Part shown: in pieces, positions 1-8,444 of the stretch
How the letters are laid out: every line of letters starts with the position of its first letter
Numbering within the stretch: position 1 is the stretch's first letter
Source of the DNA: Clostridiales bacterium
GTDB lineage: Bacteria; Bacillota; Clostridia; Oscillospirales; Oscillospiraceae
Length of the DNA: 37,264 nucleotides
NCBI GenBank assembly: GCA_029265975.1
Contig: JAJUGN010000016.1
Span: forward strand, 1 to 37,264
Direction of reading: 5' to 3'
Position numbers and translations under genes: made by a program
The notes under the pieces: model-generated
The model's database searches: none
Seen by the model: only the letters and a program-made list of their open reading frames with translations
What the model was told of the DNA's origin: nothing

Positions 1-58
1 AAACAAGTTCTTTGACAAGCGGAGCGTGCCCGGCGGCAAAAGCCGCCGGGCACGCTCC
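1..58 (-). repeat. Hairpin-packed repeat element, copy C (cut by window edge)
   Basis: Positions 21-58 form a perfect 17-bp hairpin (arms 21-37 and 42-58, loop AAAA). Positions 1-20, read on the minus strand, match the left arm of the complete copy at 15700-15719 in 18 of 20 bases (shared motif GCTTGTCRAAGAAYTTGTTT). This copy is therefore oriented along the minus strand, starting 36 nt after the nrdG stop codon and running off the left edge. The terminal hairpin may also act as an nrdDG terminator, although no strong T-run follows it. Family membership rests on the 20-nt match and the module order. Confidence 0.6.
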
Positions 59-94
59 CAATATATACAATATTCATCCTGATTGCAAACAAGT

Positions 95-781
95 TCAAGA
101 CCTTACGTTTGGCTGGTACTCTCTGAGTACGCCGGCAAGAATGTTAAGCTGCGCCTGCGAATAAGGCGTCTTGCCGACTCTTTCTCTGTCCTCCGGCAGA
201 AATTTCAGCGGCTTTCTGTAAAGGTTCAGGGAGTACCTTGGCAGCACGGGAAGCTCCTTTGCCATAGTTATGAGATCTTCCTCTCCCAGCTGGGGTATAA
301 CCGTCGTCCTGACCTCGAAGTCCGCGCCGCTTTCGAGCAGCAGGCGGATTGTTTCGAGCGTTTTATCAGCCTCGGCGCCGGCTCCGCATATTTCCGGGTA
401 CCTGAGCCTGGGAGCCTTGTAATCTACGGCGCAGTAATCGCAGAGGCTCCTCTCCAAAACCTCTTTGACCACTTCGGGAGACGACCCGTTCGTGTCGAGC
501 TTCACGCGGTATCCCATCTCCCTCAGATTTTCCATAAAGGGGATAAGCTCCGGCTGAATTGTCGGCTCCCCGCCGCTTATTACCACTCCGTCAAGAAAGC
601 CCCGCCGTTCATTAAGGAATTCTGTTATGCGCTCAGGCTCGAGAATTCCGTCCGAGCCTTCAATAAGCTGCCTGTTATGGCAGTAAAAGCAGTTGTAGTT
701 GCACCCAGGTACAAACAGAACACAGGCAATCTTGCCGGGATAATCAATGAGAGACGTTTTGACAAGGCCTGTCACCGTCAT
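95..781 (-). CDS. nrdG: Anaerobic ribonucleoside-triphosphate reductase activating protein
   Basis: This 228-residue radical SAM enzyme installs the glycyl radical on NrdD. The N-terminal part carries the cluster motif CNYNCFYC (CxxxCxxC), followed by a GGEPT-type motif (VVISGGEPTIQPEL) that binds S-adenosylmethionine in the family. The open frame extends upstream into nrdD, but the ATG at 781 is chosen because AAGGAG lies 10 nt before it and it sits 7 nt after the nrdD stop, as expected for a coupled pair. Length and sequence resemble the NrdG2-type activases of anaerobes more than the shorter E. coli NrdG. It acts in the cytoplasm under anaerobic conditions and is sensitive to oxygen. It is co-transcribed with nrdD. 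Confidence 0.93.
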   Translation of the reverse strand: MTVTGLVKTSLIDYPGKIACVLFVPGCNYNCFYCHNRQLIEGSDGILEPERITEFLNERRGFLDGVVISGGEPTIQPELIPFMENLREMGYRVKLDTNGSSPEVVKEVLERSLCDYCAVDYKAPRLRYPEICGAGAEADKTLETIRLLLESGADFEVRTTVIPQLGEEDLITMAKELPVLPRYSLNLYRKPLKFLPEDRERVGKTPYSQAQLNILAGVLREYQPNVRS

Positions 782-788
782 AGGGCTT

Positions 789-2876
789 TCACTCCTTGAG
801 CACATACTTTTTGCGCTCCGCATACTCCGCTTTTTTTCCGGTGTTGAAGTTCTGTACGGGCCGCAGGTAACCCACCACCCTGCTCCATACCTCCGCTGAA
901 CGCCCGCACTCGGGGCAGTTGAAATGCTCGCCCGAAATGTATCCGTGGTCATTGCAAACCGAGAATGTCGGAGTAAGCGAAACGTACGGCAGCTTGTAGT
1001 TGGTGAATATCTTGTTTATCAGCCTCTTTGCGGCCGCCGTCTCCTTTATCTCCTCCCCGAGATAAAGATGCAGAACCGTTCCTCCAGTATATAGGGACTG
1101 CAGCTCGTCCTGAAGCTCAAGCGTCTCGAAGATATCGTCGGTAAAGCCCACGGGAAGCTGCGAGGAATTCGTATAGTAGGGCTCGTTTTTGCCGGAGGTT
1201 ATTATGTCGGGGTAGCGTTCCTTATCGCGCTTTGCCAGGCGGTAGGTCGCCCCCTCCCCCGGAGTCGCTTCAAGGTTATAGTAGTGCCCCGTTTCGTCCT
1301 GAATGTCCTTTATCACGTCGCGCATATAGCGGAGAGTGTCTATGGCAAACCGCTGCCCCTCCGGCGTCGTAATATCCTTGTCGGCGCCCAGAAGGTTCTG
1401 GCAGGCCTCGTTCATGCCCACAAGGCCGATTGTATTGAAATGATTGTACCAGTAGCAGCCCGTCCTCTGCTTGACGTCCTTGAGGAAATTGGCGGAATAC
1501 GGGTACAGCCCCTTTGCCGTCTGCTCCTCTATCACTTTTCGCTTTATTTCAAGGCTGTTTTTGGCTATGTACATATACTGCCAGAGTCTGGTCCTGAATT
1601 CGGACTCCGTCTTTGAGACGTAGGCAAGGCGGGGAAGGTCTATTGTAACGACTCCGATGGAGCCTGTGAGCGGGTTTGATCCGAAAAGCCCTCCGCCCCT
1701 CTTGCGCAGCTCCTTGGTGTCGAGCCTCAGCCGGCAGCACATGGAAAGCGCGTCCTCGGGCGAGAGGTCCGAGTTCACATAGTTCGAGAAGTACGGTATG
1801 CCGTATTTGCAGGTGATCTCCATAAACTTCTCTACGACCGGGCTGTCCCAGTCGAAGTTTTTGGTGACGTTTATCGTCGGGATCGGGAAAGTAAAAACCC
1901 TTCCCTTGGAGTCGCCCTCCATCATGACGTCGCAGAAGGCCATGTTAAAAAGGTCCATCTCCTTCTGGAAGTCGCCGTACTTTTCGGGCATTACCTGCCC
2001 GCCCAGAATGACGTTCTGATCCTTGAGCGTAACCGGCGGGTTTATATCGAAGGTAAGGTTTGAAAACGGGCACTGGAAGCCCACCCTGGTCGGCACGTTG
2101 AGGTTGAAAATGAATTCCTGAAGCGCCTGCTTGACGGTCTTGTAATCGAGGTTGTCATAGCGGATAAAGGGCGCGCAGTAGGTGTCAAACGACGACCAGG
2201 CCTGCGCTCCGGCGCTCTCGCCCTGTGTCGTGAAGGTCGAATTGACTATCTGGCCCAGGAAGCTGCGAAGGTGCTTCGGAGGCTTTGACTCCACCTTTCC
2301 CGGCACTCCCCCGAAGCCGTACATGAGGAGCTGCCGGAGATCCCAGCCCGCACAGTAAGGCCCGAAAAAGCCCAGGTCGTGAATGTGTATTTCGCCGGAG
2401 AGATGCGCGTTCCTGATTTCCTCTGGGTAAACCTCGTGCAGCCAGTAGTTTTTCGTAAATGCCTCTCGGATATAGTTGTTGAGGCCGTTTATAGACTTCT
2501 GAGTGTTCGCGTTTTCATTTATCTGCCAGTCCTTGTCGTCCAGATACTCGGAAAACATGTGTATGGTAGCGCCGATAATCGCGTTCGATTCGCGCGCGCT
2601 GCGCCTCTTTTCGCGGTAAAGTATGAAGGCTTTGGCCGTTTTCGCATGTCCGTTTTCTATGAGAACCTTTTCGACTATGTCCTGTATACCTTCGACCTCG
2701 GCTATTCCGTCCGTATAGCGGAGCTCGGCAATTTTTATTACCTCGTCGGCCAGCCTTTCGGATGTCGTAAAGTCGTTGCCGCCCACTGCGGTTGCCGCCT
2801 TGAAAATCGCCAGAACGATTTTTTCCTTCTTGAACGGCGCGTAGGACCTGTCTCTCTTTATTATCTGCGTCAGCAT
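789..2876 (-). CDS. nrdD: Anaerobic (class III) ribonucleoside-triphosphate reductase
   Basis: This 695-residue glycyl radical enzyme reduces ribonucleoside triphosphates to deoxyribonucleotides without oxygen. Residues 1 to about 95 form an ATP-cone allosteric domain (IIKRDRSYAPFKKEKIVLAI). The C-terminus holds the glycyl radical motif RVVGYLRPVQNF with the radical glycine at Gly669, preceded by a metal site in which C641, H644, C654 and C657 are the likely zinc ligands. The motif HIHDLGFFGPYCAGWDL in the core is typical of NrdD. The ATG at 2876 follows AAGGTGGG. nrdG begins 7 nt downstream. Expression is probably under NrdR control, because two NrdR-type boxes overlap the promoter. Confidence 0.96.
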   Translation of the reverse strand: MLTQIIKRDRSYAPFKKEKIVLAIFKAATAVGGNDFTTSERLADEVIKIAELRYTDGIAEVEGIQDIVEKVLIENGHAKTAKAFILYREKRRSARESNAIIGATIHMFSEYLDDKDWQINENANTQKSINGLNNYIREAFTKNYWLHEVYPEEIRNAHLSGEIHIHDLGFFGPYCAGWDLRQLLMYGFGGVPGKVESKPPKHLRSFLGQIVNSTFTTQGESAGAQAWSSFDTYCAPFIRYDNLDYKTVKQALQEFIFNLNVPTRVGFQCPFSNLTFDINPPVTLKDQNVILGGQVMPEKYGDFQKEMDLFNMAFCDVMMEGDSKGRVFTFPIPTINVTKNFDWDSPVVEKFMEITCKYGIPYFSNYVNSDLSPEDALSMCCRLRLDTKELRKRGGGLFGSNPLTGSIGVVTIDLPRLAYVSKTESEFRTRLWQYMYIAKNSLEIKRKVIEEQTAKGLYPYSANFLKDVKQRTGCYWYNHFNTIGLVGMNEACQNLLGADKDITTPEGQRFAIDTLRYMRDVIKDIQDETGHYYNLEATPGEGATYRLAKRDKERYPDIITSGKNEPYYTNSSQLPVGFTDDIFETLELQDELQSLYTGGTVLHLYLGEEIKETAAAKRLINKIFTNYKLPYVSLTPTFSVCNDHGYISGEHFNCPECGRSAEVWSRVVGYLRPVQNFNTGKKAEYAERKKYVLKE

Positions 2877-2892
2877 AAAAACCCACCTTCAA

Positions 2893-2908
2893 ACACAATA
2901 TATAGCGC
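2893..2908 (-). promoter_or_regulatory. NrdR-type operator box 1
   Basis: The 16-mer ACACAATATATAGCGC on the plus strand fits the core of the published NrdR consensus (acaCwAtATaTwGtgt) at every core position. It lies 17 nt upstream of the nrdD start, between the promoter and the gene. Its centre is 32 bp from box 2, about three helical turns, as is usual for NrdR box pairs. The nrdR gene itself is not in the window. Confidence 0.75.
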
Positions 2909-2924
2909 GTCTTTCATTATGAAT

Positions 2925-2940
2925 GTACTATATATTATAG
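2925..2940 (-). promoter_or_regulatory. NrdR-type operator box 2, overlapping the -10 element
   Basis: The 16-mer GTACTATATATTATAG matches most of the NrdR core (CTATATATT), with the expected G replaced by A. It covers the -10 hexamer of the nrdD promoter, so binding would block RNA polymerase. Confidence 0.65.
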
Positions 2941-2961
2941 TTTAATAGATGGCATTGTCAA
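2934..2961 (-). promoter_or_regulatory. Sigma-A type promoter of nrdDG
   Basis: On the minus strand TTGACA (2961-2956) is followed after 16 bp by TATAAT (2939-2934), both perfect consensus. The transcript would start near 2927, giving a leader of about 50 nt. Confidence 0.8.
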
Positions 2962-3082
2962 TATGATTATCATGATTATTAAGAACATTGATTAACATTG
3001 TAAAATTTAGATAAAATGCGCTTTATATTTTTTCCTTAAAAGTGCCGGCAAGGTAAAATATTTTGCTTGTAAACCGCGGTTG

Positions 3083-3112
3083 TTGTTAATTTGTTTTAAC
3101 TTGTGCTATAAT
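3083..3112 (+). promoter_or_regulatory. Putative promoter of the hotdog thioesterase gene
   Basis: TTGTTA at 3083-3088, an 18-bp spacer and TGCTATAAT (extended -10, TATAAT at 3107-3112) make a plausible sigma-A promoter about 50-60 nt upstream of the coding start. Confidence 0.5.
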
Positions 3113-3169
3113 AAATTATGCATATTGGCCAGGACGTTTTAATTTTTTATGGGGGGCTGTTGCGTACAT

Positions 3170-3601
3170 ATGAGAAAATATGATTCGATACACCTTGTCA
3201 AGAGCGAGGATCTTAACCATCACGGCACTTTGTTCGCGGCGAGGACGGCTTCATGGTTCGTAGAGTCCGCTTTTGCCGCAGCCGCGGCAACCCACAAGAA
3301 TTCCAGCGAGGTTCTCTGCCGGAACATCCACGGCATGTCTTTCTCCATTCCCGTCAGTCTCGGAGATGTGATCTGCTTTTCCAGCCGCGTCGTCCGCACC
3401 GGGAATACCAGCATAACGGTTAATGTAAGGGTTTCTTCCGCGCTGAGCGGCACAAAGCAGGTCAGCGGCTTTATTACCTTTGTGACGATAGACCATGAGA
3501 CGGGAAAGGCGCGCAGGCACGGCATAACGCTTGACGATACAAACGACGAGGAGGAGCTCCTCGACAGAGCCGAGGCAAACAGGCTTTTTGAGAAAGTATA
3601 G
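3170..3601 (+). CDS. Hotdog-fold acyl-CoA thioesterase-like protein
   Basis: This 143-residue protein has the layout of the YciA/acyl-CoA hydrolase branch of the hotdog fold. An N-terminal helix segment LNHHGTLFAARTASWFVESA corresponds to the family's N-x-x-GTLFGG active-site region, and SIPVSLGDVICFSSRVVRTG to the central strand region. Such enzymes cleave acyl-CoA thioesters, but the substrate cannot be told from sequence. The usual GG of GTLFGG is replaced by AA, which may alter binding. The ATG at 3170 is preferred because the conserved part begins there and a G-rich stretch precedes it; an ATG at 3149 would add seven residues without a good ribosome site. It is a single-gene unit between the nrd and pur operons. 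Confidence 0.7.
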   Translation: MRKYDSIHLVKSEDLNHHGTLFAARTASWFVESAFAAAAATHKNSSEVLCRNIHGMSFSIPVSLGDVICFSSRVVRTGNTSITVNVRVSSALSGTKQVSGFITFVTIDHETGKARRHGITLDDTNDEEELLDRAEANRLFEKV

Positions 3602-3777
3602 TTTGGCCCGCGGCTTCCCATAATTATACCGTGTGAAATGCTTGTCAAATTTGACAGGAAAGTATTTGGCATGCGGACATTTTTACTTTTTTTGTACGTC
3701 AATTTAACTATAATTTTACCGTTTGTTTTGTAGTTATTATGTATAAGGCTGAATTCTGTTTTTATATCTTTTTTAAG

Positions 3778-3806
3778 TTGTTAATGTCGAAACCCCATGC
3801 TATACT
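3778..3806 (+). promoter_or_regulatory. Promoter of the purine operon
   Basis: TTGTTA (3778-3783), a 17-bp spacer and TATACT (3801-3806) give a near-consensus sigma-A promoter. Transcription would start near 3813, leaving about 190 nt before the purE start. Confidence 0.65.
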
Positions 3807-3954
3807 TTATATGTGATAATTACGGGAGGGTGGTATGCTTTGCTTCGCTCTTTTTCTTTCTCCGTGAACAGCGCCGGAAACGCGTCTTGCCGCGGCGGAC
3901 AAGGCATTATTGCATCGTTTTGCGGGCTTTTTGCAGCCAAAAATACTTATATAG

Positions 3955-3992
3955 GGGCGTAGTGCACCGCACTACGTCTGATTTTTTCTTTT
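3955..3992 (+). terminator. Intrinsic terminator in the purE leader (attenuator)
   Basis: The arms CGTAGTGC (3958-3965) and GCACTACG (3969-3976) form an 8-bp perfect hairpin with a 3-nt loop, extendable by wobble pairs, followed by TTTTTTCTTTT (3982-3992). It ends right before the purE ribosome site (GGAGGAG), the position expected of a transcription attenuator rather than of the end of an upstream gene. Confidence 0.75.
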
Positions 3993-4004
3993 GGAGGAGC
4001 GGAC

Positions 4005-4493
4005 ATGAAAAAAGTAGGAGTAATAATGGGCAGCATCAGCGATTTTGAAACCGTGAAGCCTGCCATCGACGTTTTGAAGGAGCTGGGAGTGCCGTTTGAG
4101 GCGCACGTTTATTCGGCTCACCGCTGCCCCGCCGAGGCCTCGGCTTTTGCGAGGGGGGCCAGGGAAAACGGGTTCGGCGCTATAATCGCCGCCGCGGGAA
4201 AGGCGGCGCATCTTGCCGGCGCGCTCGCCGCGCAGACGACCCTGCCGGTCATAGGCATACCTGTAAAATCCTCGACGCTCGACGGGCTGGACGCGCTTTT
4301 GTCCACCGTGCAGATGCCGGCCGGGATACCGGTCGCCACCGTCGCCATCGACGGAGCTCAGAACGCCGGGCTTCTCGCCGCGCAGATACTGGCGGTTTCG
4401 GAGCCTGAGCTTGCGGAAAAGCTTGACGGTCAGCGCGCCGCCATGCGCGACGCCGTCCTCGCGAAGGACGAAGAGCTTCAGAAAAAACTTTGA
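4005..4493 (+). CDS. purE: N5-carboxyaminoimidazole ribonucleotide mutase (PurE, class I)
   Basis: This 162-residue enzyme supplies CAIR in de novo purine synthesis. The class I signatures are present in order: GSISD near residue 9, YSAHRCP near residue 35, [19 protein letters not shown], and [14 protein letters not shown]. The usual GGAAHLPG glycine is Lys here, and the usual Trp after GSxSD is Phe. Class I enzymes normally take N5-CAIR made by PurK, yet purK is not in this operon; it may lie elsewhere. The ATG has GGAGGAG 7 nt upstream. It is the first gene of the purine operon and probably subject to the leader terminator. Confidence 0.93.
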   Translation: MKKVGVIMGSISDFETVKPAIDVLKELGVPFEAHVYSAHRCPAEASAFARGARENGFGAIIAAAGKAAHLAGALAAQTTLPVIGIPVKSSTLDGLDALLSTVQMPAGIPVATVAIDGAQNAGLLAAQILAVSEPELAEKLDGQRAAMRDAVLAKDEELQKKL

Positions 4494-4531
4494 CAATATT
4501 AAAATTTGCGAATATTTACGGAGGAAGAGGT

Positions 4532-5239
4532 ATGGAAAAGACTGTTCAGCTTTACGAGGGGAAAGCGAAAAAGGTTTTTGCCACGAGCGACGAAAATCTC
4601 TGCATAGTTGACTACAAGGACGACGCCACCGCCTTCAACGGCGAGAAAAAAGGAACGATAGTCGGCAAGGGCGTGGTGAACAACCGCATGACAAACCACC
4701 TCATGCAGCTTCTCGAGAAAAACGGGATACCGACTCACTTTGTAAAAGAGCTTTCCGACCGCGAGACCCTTGTCAAGAAGGTCAAGATCGTGCCGCTCGA
4801 AGTAATTGTCAGGAACATCACCGCCGGCTCCCTTTCAAAGCGCCTCGGCGTTCCCGAGGGCGTAAAGCTCTCGAGGCCGGTTATCGAATACTCTTACAAG
4901 GACGACGCCCTCGGAGATCCTATGGTAAACGAATACCACATTTTCGCGATGAATTTCGCCACCCCCGAGGAGCTCTCCGAAATAGCGGGTTATGCCCTCA
5001 AGGTCAATGAAGTGCTCTCCGCTTATCTTCTGGAGCACGGGATAGAGCTGGTAGACTTCAAGCTCGAGTTCGGGAAAACCTCGGACGGCAAAATAGTGCT
5101 TGCTGACGAGATATCGCCGGACACCTGCCGCCTATGGGACAGCGAAACGCACAAAAAGCTTGACAAGGACCGCTTCCGCCGTGACCTCGGCGGAGTGGAG
5201 GACGCGTATCTGGAAGTATACAGGCGTCTTTTGGGCTGA
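4532..5239 (+). CDS. purC: SAICAR synthase
   Basis: PurC (235 residues) condenses CAIR with aspartate using ATP to form SAICAR. The start YEGKAKKVF, the segment [12 protein letters not shown], the motif [12 protein letters not shown] and the C-terminal [12 protein letters not shown] are all hallmarks of the family. The frame is open from 4490, but the ATG at 4532 is chosen because GGAGGAAGAGG immediately precedes it and family members begin at this point. It lies 38 nt after purE in the same transcript, and purF follows after a 122-bp gap. Confidence 0.96.
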   Translation: MEKTVQLYEGKAKKVFATSDENLCIVDYKDDATAFNGEKKGTIVGKGVVNNRMTNHLMQLLEKNGIPTHFVKELSDRETLVKKVKIVPLEVIVRNITAGSLSKRLGVPEGVKLSRPVIEYSYKDDALGDPMVNEYHIFAMNFATPEELSEIAGYALKVNEVLSAYLLEHGIELVDFKLEFGKTSDGKIVLADEISPDTCRLWDSETHKKLDKDRFRRDLGGVEDAYLEVYRRLLG

Positions 5240-5361
5240 TTTTCCTTATTTCCGGGCGATCTCCGCAAAGAGGTCTTTGCCGGACGCAGCCGCGGAAGTT
5301 TCAGCTCGATTATATAATGGCATCTCTCAACGTCTTTCAATAATAACCGGAGGACACCTTC

Positions 5362-6798
5362 ATGTTTGACACAATTCACGAGGAATGCGGCGTTTTCGGC
5401 ATATACAGCAAAAACACTTCCGACGTGGCCTCGCTTACCTACTACGCTCTTTTCGCCCTCCAGCACAGGGGACAGGAAAGCTGCGGCATTGTCGTAAACG
5501 ACTGCGGCGTTATGACGGCCCACAGGGACACCGGGCTTGTAAACGACGTCTTCACGAAGGACAACCTCTGCGCTCTAGGTTCCGGTCAGATCGCCATAGG
5601 TCATGTCCGCTACGGCACAACCGGCTACTCGAACCGCAGGAACGCGCAGCCGCTCACCATCAACCATATAAAGGGCTCTATGGCGCTCGCGCACAACGGC
5701 AACCTAACCAATGCGGCGGCTTTAAGATACGAGCTTGAGTCCGCCGGCTCGATTTTCCACACGACCAGCGACACCGAGGTCATAGCCTATGTGATAACGA
5801 AAAACCGCCTTTCCACTCCCTCCATTGAGGCGGCGGTATCCGCCTCTATGAAGCAGCTTGAAGGGGCGTACTCCATCGTCCTGATGTCTCCGCAGAAGCT
5901 TGTCGCGGCGAGGGACCCTCTGGGCTACCGCCCGCTCTCCATCGGCAGGCGCGGAGAGGACTATATATTCGCTTCCGAAACCTGCGCGCTCGACTCTGTC
6001 GGCGCGACCTTCGTGCGGGATGTGGAGCCCGGCGAGATTGTCGTCGTCGATTCCAGCGGTATGCGCTCTATAAGGGAAAACTGCAGGGACGGGGAAAAGG
6101 CGCTCTGCGTCTTTGAATACATCTATTTTGCGCGTCCCGACTCGGTCATAGACGGCACATCCGTCCATGAGGCCAGGCGCAGGGCGGGCGCTCTGCTCGC
6201 TCTCGACCATCATGTGAACGCAGACGTAGTCATCGGTGTGCCCGATTCCGGCATAGACGCCGCGCTGGGCTATTCGCAGCAGTCGGGCATACCCTACGGC
6301 ATAGGCTTCATCAAGAACAAGTACATAGGAAGGACCTTCATTCAGCCTGACCAGAAGTCCCGCGAGGACGCGGTGAGGATCAAGCTGAACGTGGTTTCCT
6401 CCGTCATCAAGGACAAGCGCGTAATAATGATAGACGACTCCATCGTGAGGGGCACCACCAGCGCGAGGATAGTTAAGCTTCTGAGGGACGCCGGCGCCAA
6501 GGAAATCCATATGCGCTCATCCGCCCCCCCGTTCATGAACCCCTGCTATTTCGGAACGGACATCGACTCCAAGGAAAACCTCATCGCCTGCAGGTATTCC
6601 GTAGATGAGATAGCAAGGTTCATCGGCGTGGATTCCCTCGGCTACCTCAGCGTTTCCGACCTGCCGAAGCTGGTGAACAAAAACTGCCGGGGTTTGTGCG
6701 ACGCCTGCTTTACCGGAAGGTACCATGTGGACATCTCCGGCGTTTCAGCGAAATCGAAGTTCGATCAGAAGATAAGCCTTGATATAAGGGGGGACTGA
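5362..6798 (+). CDS. purF: Amidophosphoribosyltransferase
   Basis: PurF (478 residues) makes phosphoribosylamine from PRPP and glutamine, the committed step. The N-terminal glutamine amidotransferase domain follows an eight-residue propeptide, with Cys9 in EECGVFGIY as the expected catalytic residue after processing. The PRPP-binding motif [17 protein letters not shown] begins near residue 354. Cys249, Cys395, Cys446 and Cys449 match the four ligands of the [4Fe-4S] cluster in the Bacillus-type enzyme, so this is the iron-sulfur, oxygen-sensitive type. The start has GGAGG upstream. A 122-bp gap precedes it and holds only weak hairpins. Confidence 0.97.
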   Translation: MFDTIHEECGVFGIYSKNTSDVASLTYYALFALQHRGQESCGIVVNDCGVMTAHRDTGLVNDVFTKDNLCALGSGQIAIGHVRYGTTGYSNRRNAQPLTINHIKGSMALAHNGNLTNAAALRYELESAGSIFHTTSDTEVIAYVITKNRLSTPSIEAAVSASMKQLEGAYSIVLMSPQKLVAARDPLGYRPLSIGRRGEDYIFASETCALDSVGATFVRDVEPGEIVVVDSSGMRSIRENCRDGEKALCVFEYIYFARPDSVIDGTSVHEARRRAGALLALDHHVNADVVIGVPDSGIDAALGYSQQSGIPYGIGFIKNKYIGRTFIQPDQKSREDAVRIKLNVVSSVIKDKRVIMIDDSIVRGTTSARIVKLLRDAGAKEIHMRSSAPPFMNPCYFGTDIDSKENLIACRYSVDEIARFIGVDSLGYLSVSDLPKLVNKNCRGLCDACFTGRYHVDISGVSAKSKFDQKISLDIRGD

Positions 6799-6800
6799 GC

Positions 6801-7838
6801 GTGTCTAAAAGTTTCAGCGAGAGCTACAAGGCGGCCGGGGTGGATATTACAGCCGGCTATGAGGCGGTTCAGCTCATGAAAGCCCACATCGCCCGCACGA
6901 ACACCGAAGGCGTCGTATCGGACATAGGAGGCTTCGGAGGTCTTTTCATGCCGAACCTTGCCGGGATGAAGAACCCCGTGCTCGTAAGCGGCACCGACGG
7001 AGTGGGAACCAAGCTCAAGATAGCATTTCTGATGGACAGGCACGACACGGTCGGCATAGACTGCGTCGCCATGTGCGTAAACGATATCATATGCTCGGGC
7101 GCGGCTCCGCTTTTCTTTCTCGACTACATCGCGCTCGGAAAAAACATACCCGAGAAGGTCGCCCAGATCGTCAAGGGCGTGGCGGACGGCTGCGTGATGG
7201 CGGGCGCCGCCCTTATCGGAGGCGAAACCGCGGAAATGCCCGGCTTCTATCCCGAGGACGAATACGATCTCGCCGGCTTTTCGGTCGGCATAGTCGACAG
7301 GGACAGGATAATAGACAACAGAAAAACCGCCCCCGGAGACGCGATAATCGCGCTTCCCTCCTCAGGCGTGCATTCGAACGGCTTTTCTCTGGTGAGAAGG
7401 ATTTTCGACGTGGAAAAGAGGGATATGAAGGCCTACTCGCCGGACCTCGGCGCTTCTATCGGCGAAACGCTTCTGACTCCCACAAAAATATATGTAAGGC
7501 CCCTTCTGGCCCTTCTGAAGGAGGTCGATGTGAAGGGCGTTTCGCACATCACGGGCGGCGGCTTCTATGAGAACATCCCTCGGAGCATCCCTGAAGGACT
7601 GACGGCGAAAATCGAGGAGAAGGCCCTGCGCATACCTCCGATATTCAACCTGATACAAAAGGAAGGCAGGGTTCCCGTCCGCGACATGTTCAACACATTC
7701 AACATGGGCGTCGGCATGAGCATAACCGTTTCGAAAGACGAGGCGGACAAGGCTCTCTCCGTCCTTCGCTTTAGCGGCGAGGACGCATATATAATCGGCG
7801 AGATCGCGGAAGGCTCCGAGGGGGTCGTCATATGCTGA
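6801..7838 (+). CDS. purM: Phosphoribosylformylglycinamidine cyclo-ligase (AIR synthase)
   Basis: PurM (345 residues) closes the imidazole ring using ATP. Recognisable segments are GFGGLF near residue 44, [46 protein letters not shown] and [12 protein letters not shown]. The start is a GTG at 6801, two bases after the purF stop, with AGGGGGG in front; family alignment supports it. The gene overlaps purN by seven bases, so translation of the three genes is probably coupled. Confidence 0.97.
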   Translation: MSKSFSESYKAAGVDITAGYEAVQLMKAHIARTNTEGVVSDIGGFGGLFMPNLAGMKNPVLVSGTDGVGTKLKIAFLMDRHDTVGIDCVAMCVNDIICSGAAPLFFLDYIALGKNIPEKVAQIVKGVADGCVMAGAALIGGETAEMPGFYPEDEYDLAGFSVGIVDRDRIIDNRKTAPGDAIIALPSSGVHSNGFSLVRRIFDVEKRDMKAYSPDLGASIGETLLTPTKIYVRPLLALLKEVDVKGVSHITGGGFYENIPRSIPEGLTAKIEEKALRIPPIFNLIQKEGRVPVRDMFNTFNMGVGMSITVSKDEADKALSVLRFSGEDAYIIGEIAEGSEGVVIC

Positions 7839-8431
7839 AAAAGCGTGTGGCCGTGCTTGTTTCCGGCGGCGGCACCAACCTTCAGGCGATTTTTGACGCC
7901 GAAAAAAGCGGGATTATCAAAAGCGGCGAGGTCGTGCTCGTAATATCCAGCACGGAGGGAGCATATGCTCTCGAGCGCGCAAAAAATCACGGCGTAAAGG
8001 CCCTTGCCATCACGAAGAAGGCCTGCGGCGGTCAGGCGGAGTTTGAGCGTCGGCTTGCCGAGACGCTGGAAGCCGAAAAAATCGACCTTATTGTCCTCGC
8101 CGGCTTTCTTTCCATACTCAGCGAAAGCTTCACAAAAAGGTTTGACGGCAAAATCATAAACGTGCATCCCTCTCTTATTCCCTCGTTCTGCGGGAAGGGC
8201 TTTTACGGGCTCAGGGTGCACGAGGCGGCTCTGGACTACGGCGTCAAGGTCACCGGCGCCACCGTGCATTACGCCAACGAGATACCCGACGGCGGCAGGA
8301 TAATAATGCAGAAGGCTGTCGACGTCCTGCCGGGAGATACGCCGGAAACGCTTCAGAGGCGCGTCATGGAGGAGGCGGAATGGGTCATTCTGCCCCGGGC
8401 CGTCGAATATGTTTGTTCAAATGCTCAGTGA
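7832..8431 (+). CDS. purN: Phosphoribosylglycinamide formyltransferase
   Basis: PurN (199 residues) transfers a formyl group from 10-formyltetrahydrofolate to GAR. The N-terminal [10 protein letters not shown] motif binds the phosphoribosyl substrate, and [10 protein letters not shown] supplies the catalytic Asn and His. The conserved catalytic Asp is present in NEIPDGG. Length fits the family. Its ATG lies inside the end of purM (7-bp overlap). The next gene begins 13 nt after its stop. Confidence 0.96.
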   Translation: MLKKRVAVLVSGGGTNLQAIFDAEKSGIIKSGEVVLVISSTEGAYALERAKNHGVKALAITKKACGGQAEFERRLAETLEAEKIDLIVLAGFLSILSESFTKRFDGKIINVHPSLIPSFCGKGFYGLRVHEAALDYGVKVTGATVHYANEIPDGGRIIMQKAVDVLPGDTPETLQRRVMEEAEWVILPRAVEYVCSNAQ

Positions 8432-8444
8432 AAGGATATTGTCA

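Larger units (their letters stand above)
3602..4004 (+). other. Intergenic region and purE leader without a recognised gene
   Basis: This 403-bp stretch holds an AT-rich first half with no visible gene, the purE promoter (3778-3806), a leader of about 140 nt and an intrinsic terminator (3955-3992). In the leader a ribosome site GGGAGGG is followed by an ATG at 3835 that opens a 10-codon frame (MLCFALFLSP) ending at 3867. I could not match the leader to the purine, ZTP, PRPP or THF riboswitch patterns that I know. The longer frame starting at 3797 is judged not to be a gene. Confidence 0.6.

Noticed and set aside
3807-3955. Guanine, ZTP, PRPP or THF riboswitch in the purE leader
   Set aside because: I could not find the conserved core bases of any of these classes; only the terminator and promoter are supported.
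3797-4048. 83-codon plus-strand frame over the purE leader
   Set aside because: It overlaps the promoter, the attenuator hairpin and the purE start; no ribosome site supports it.
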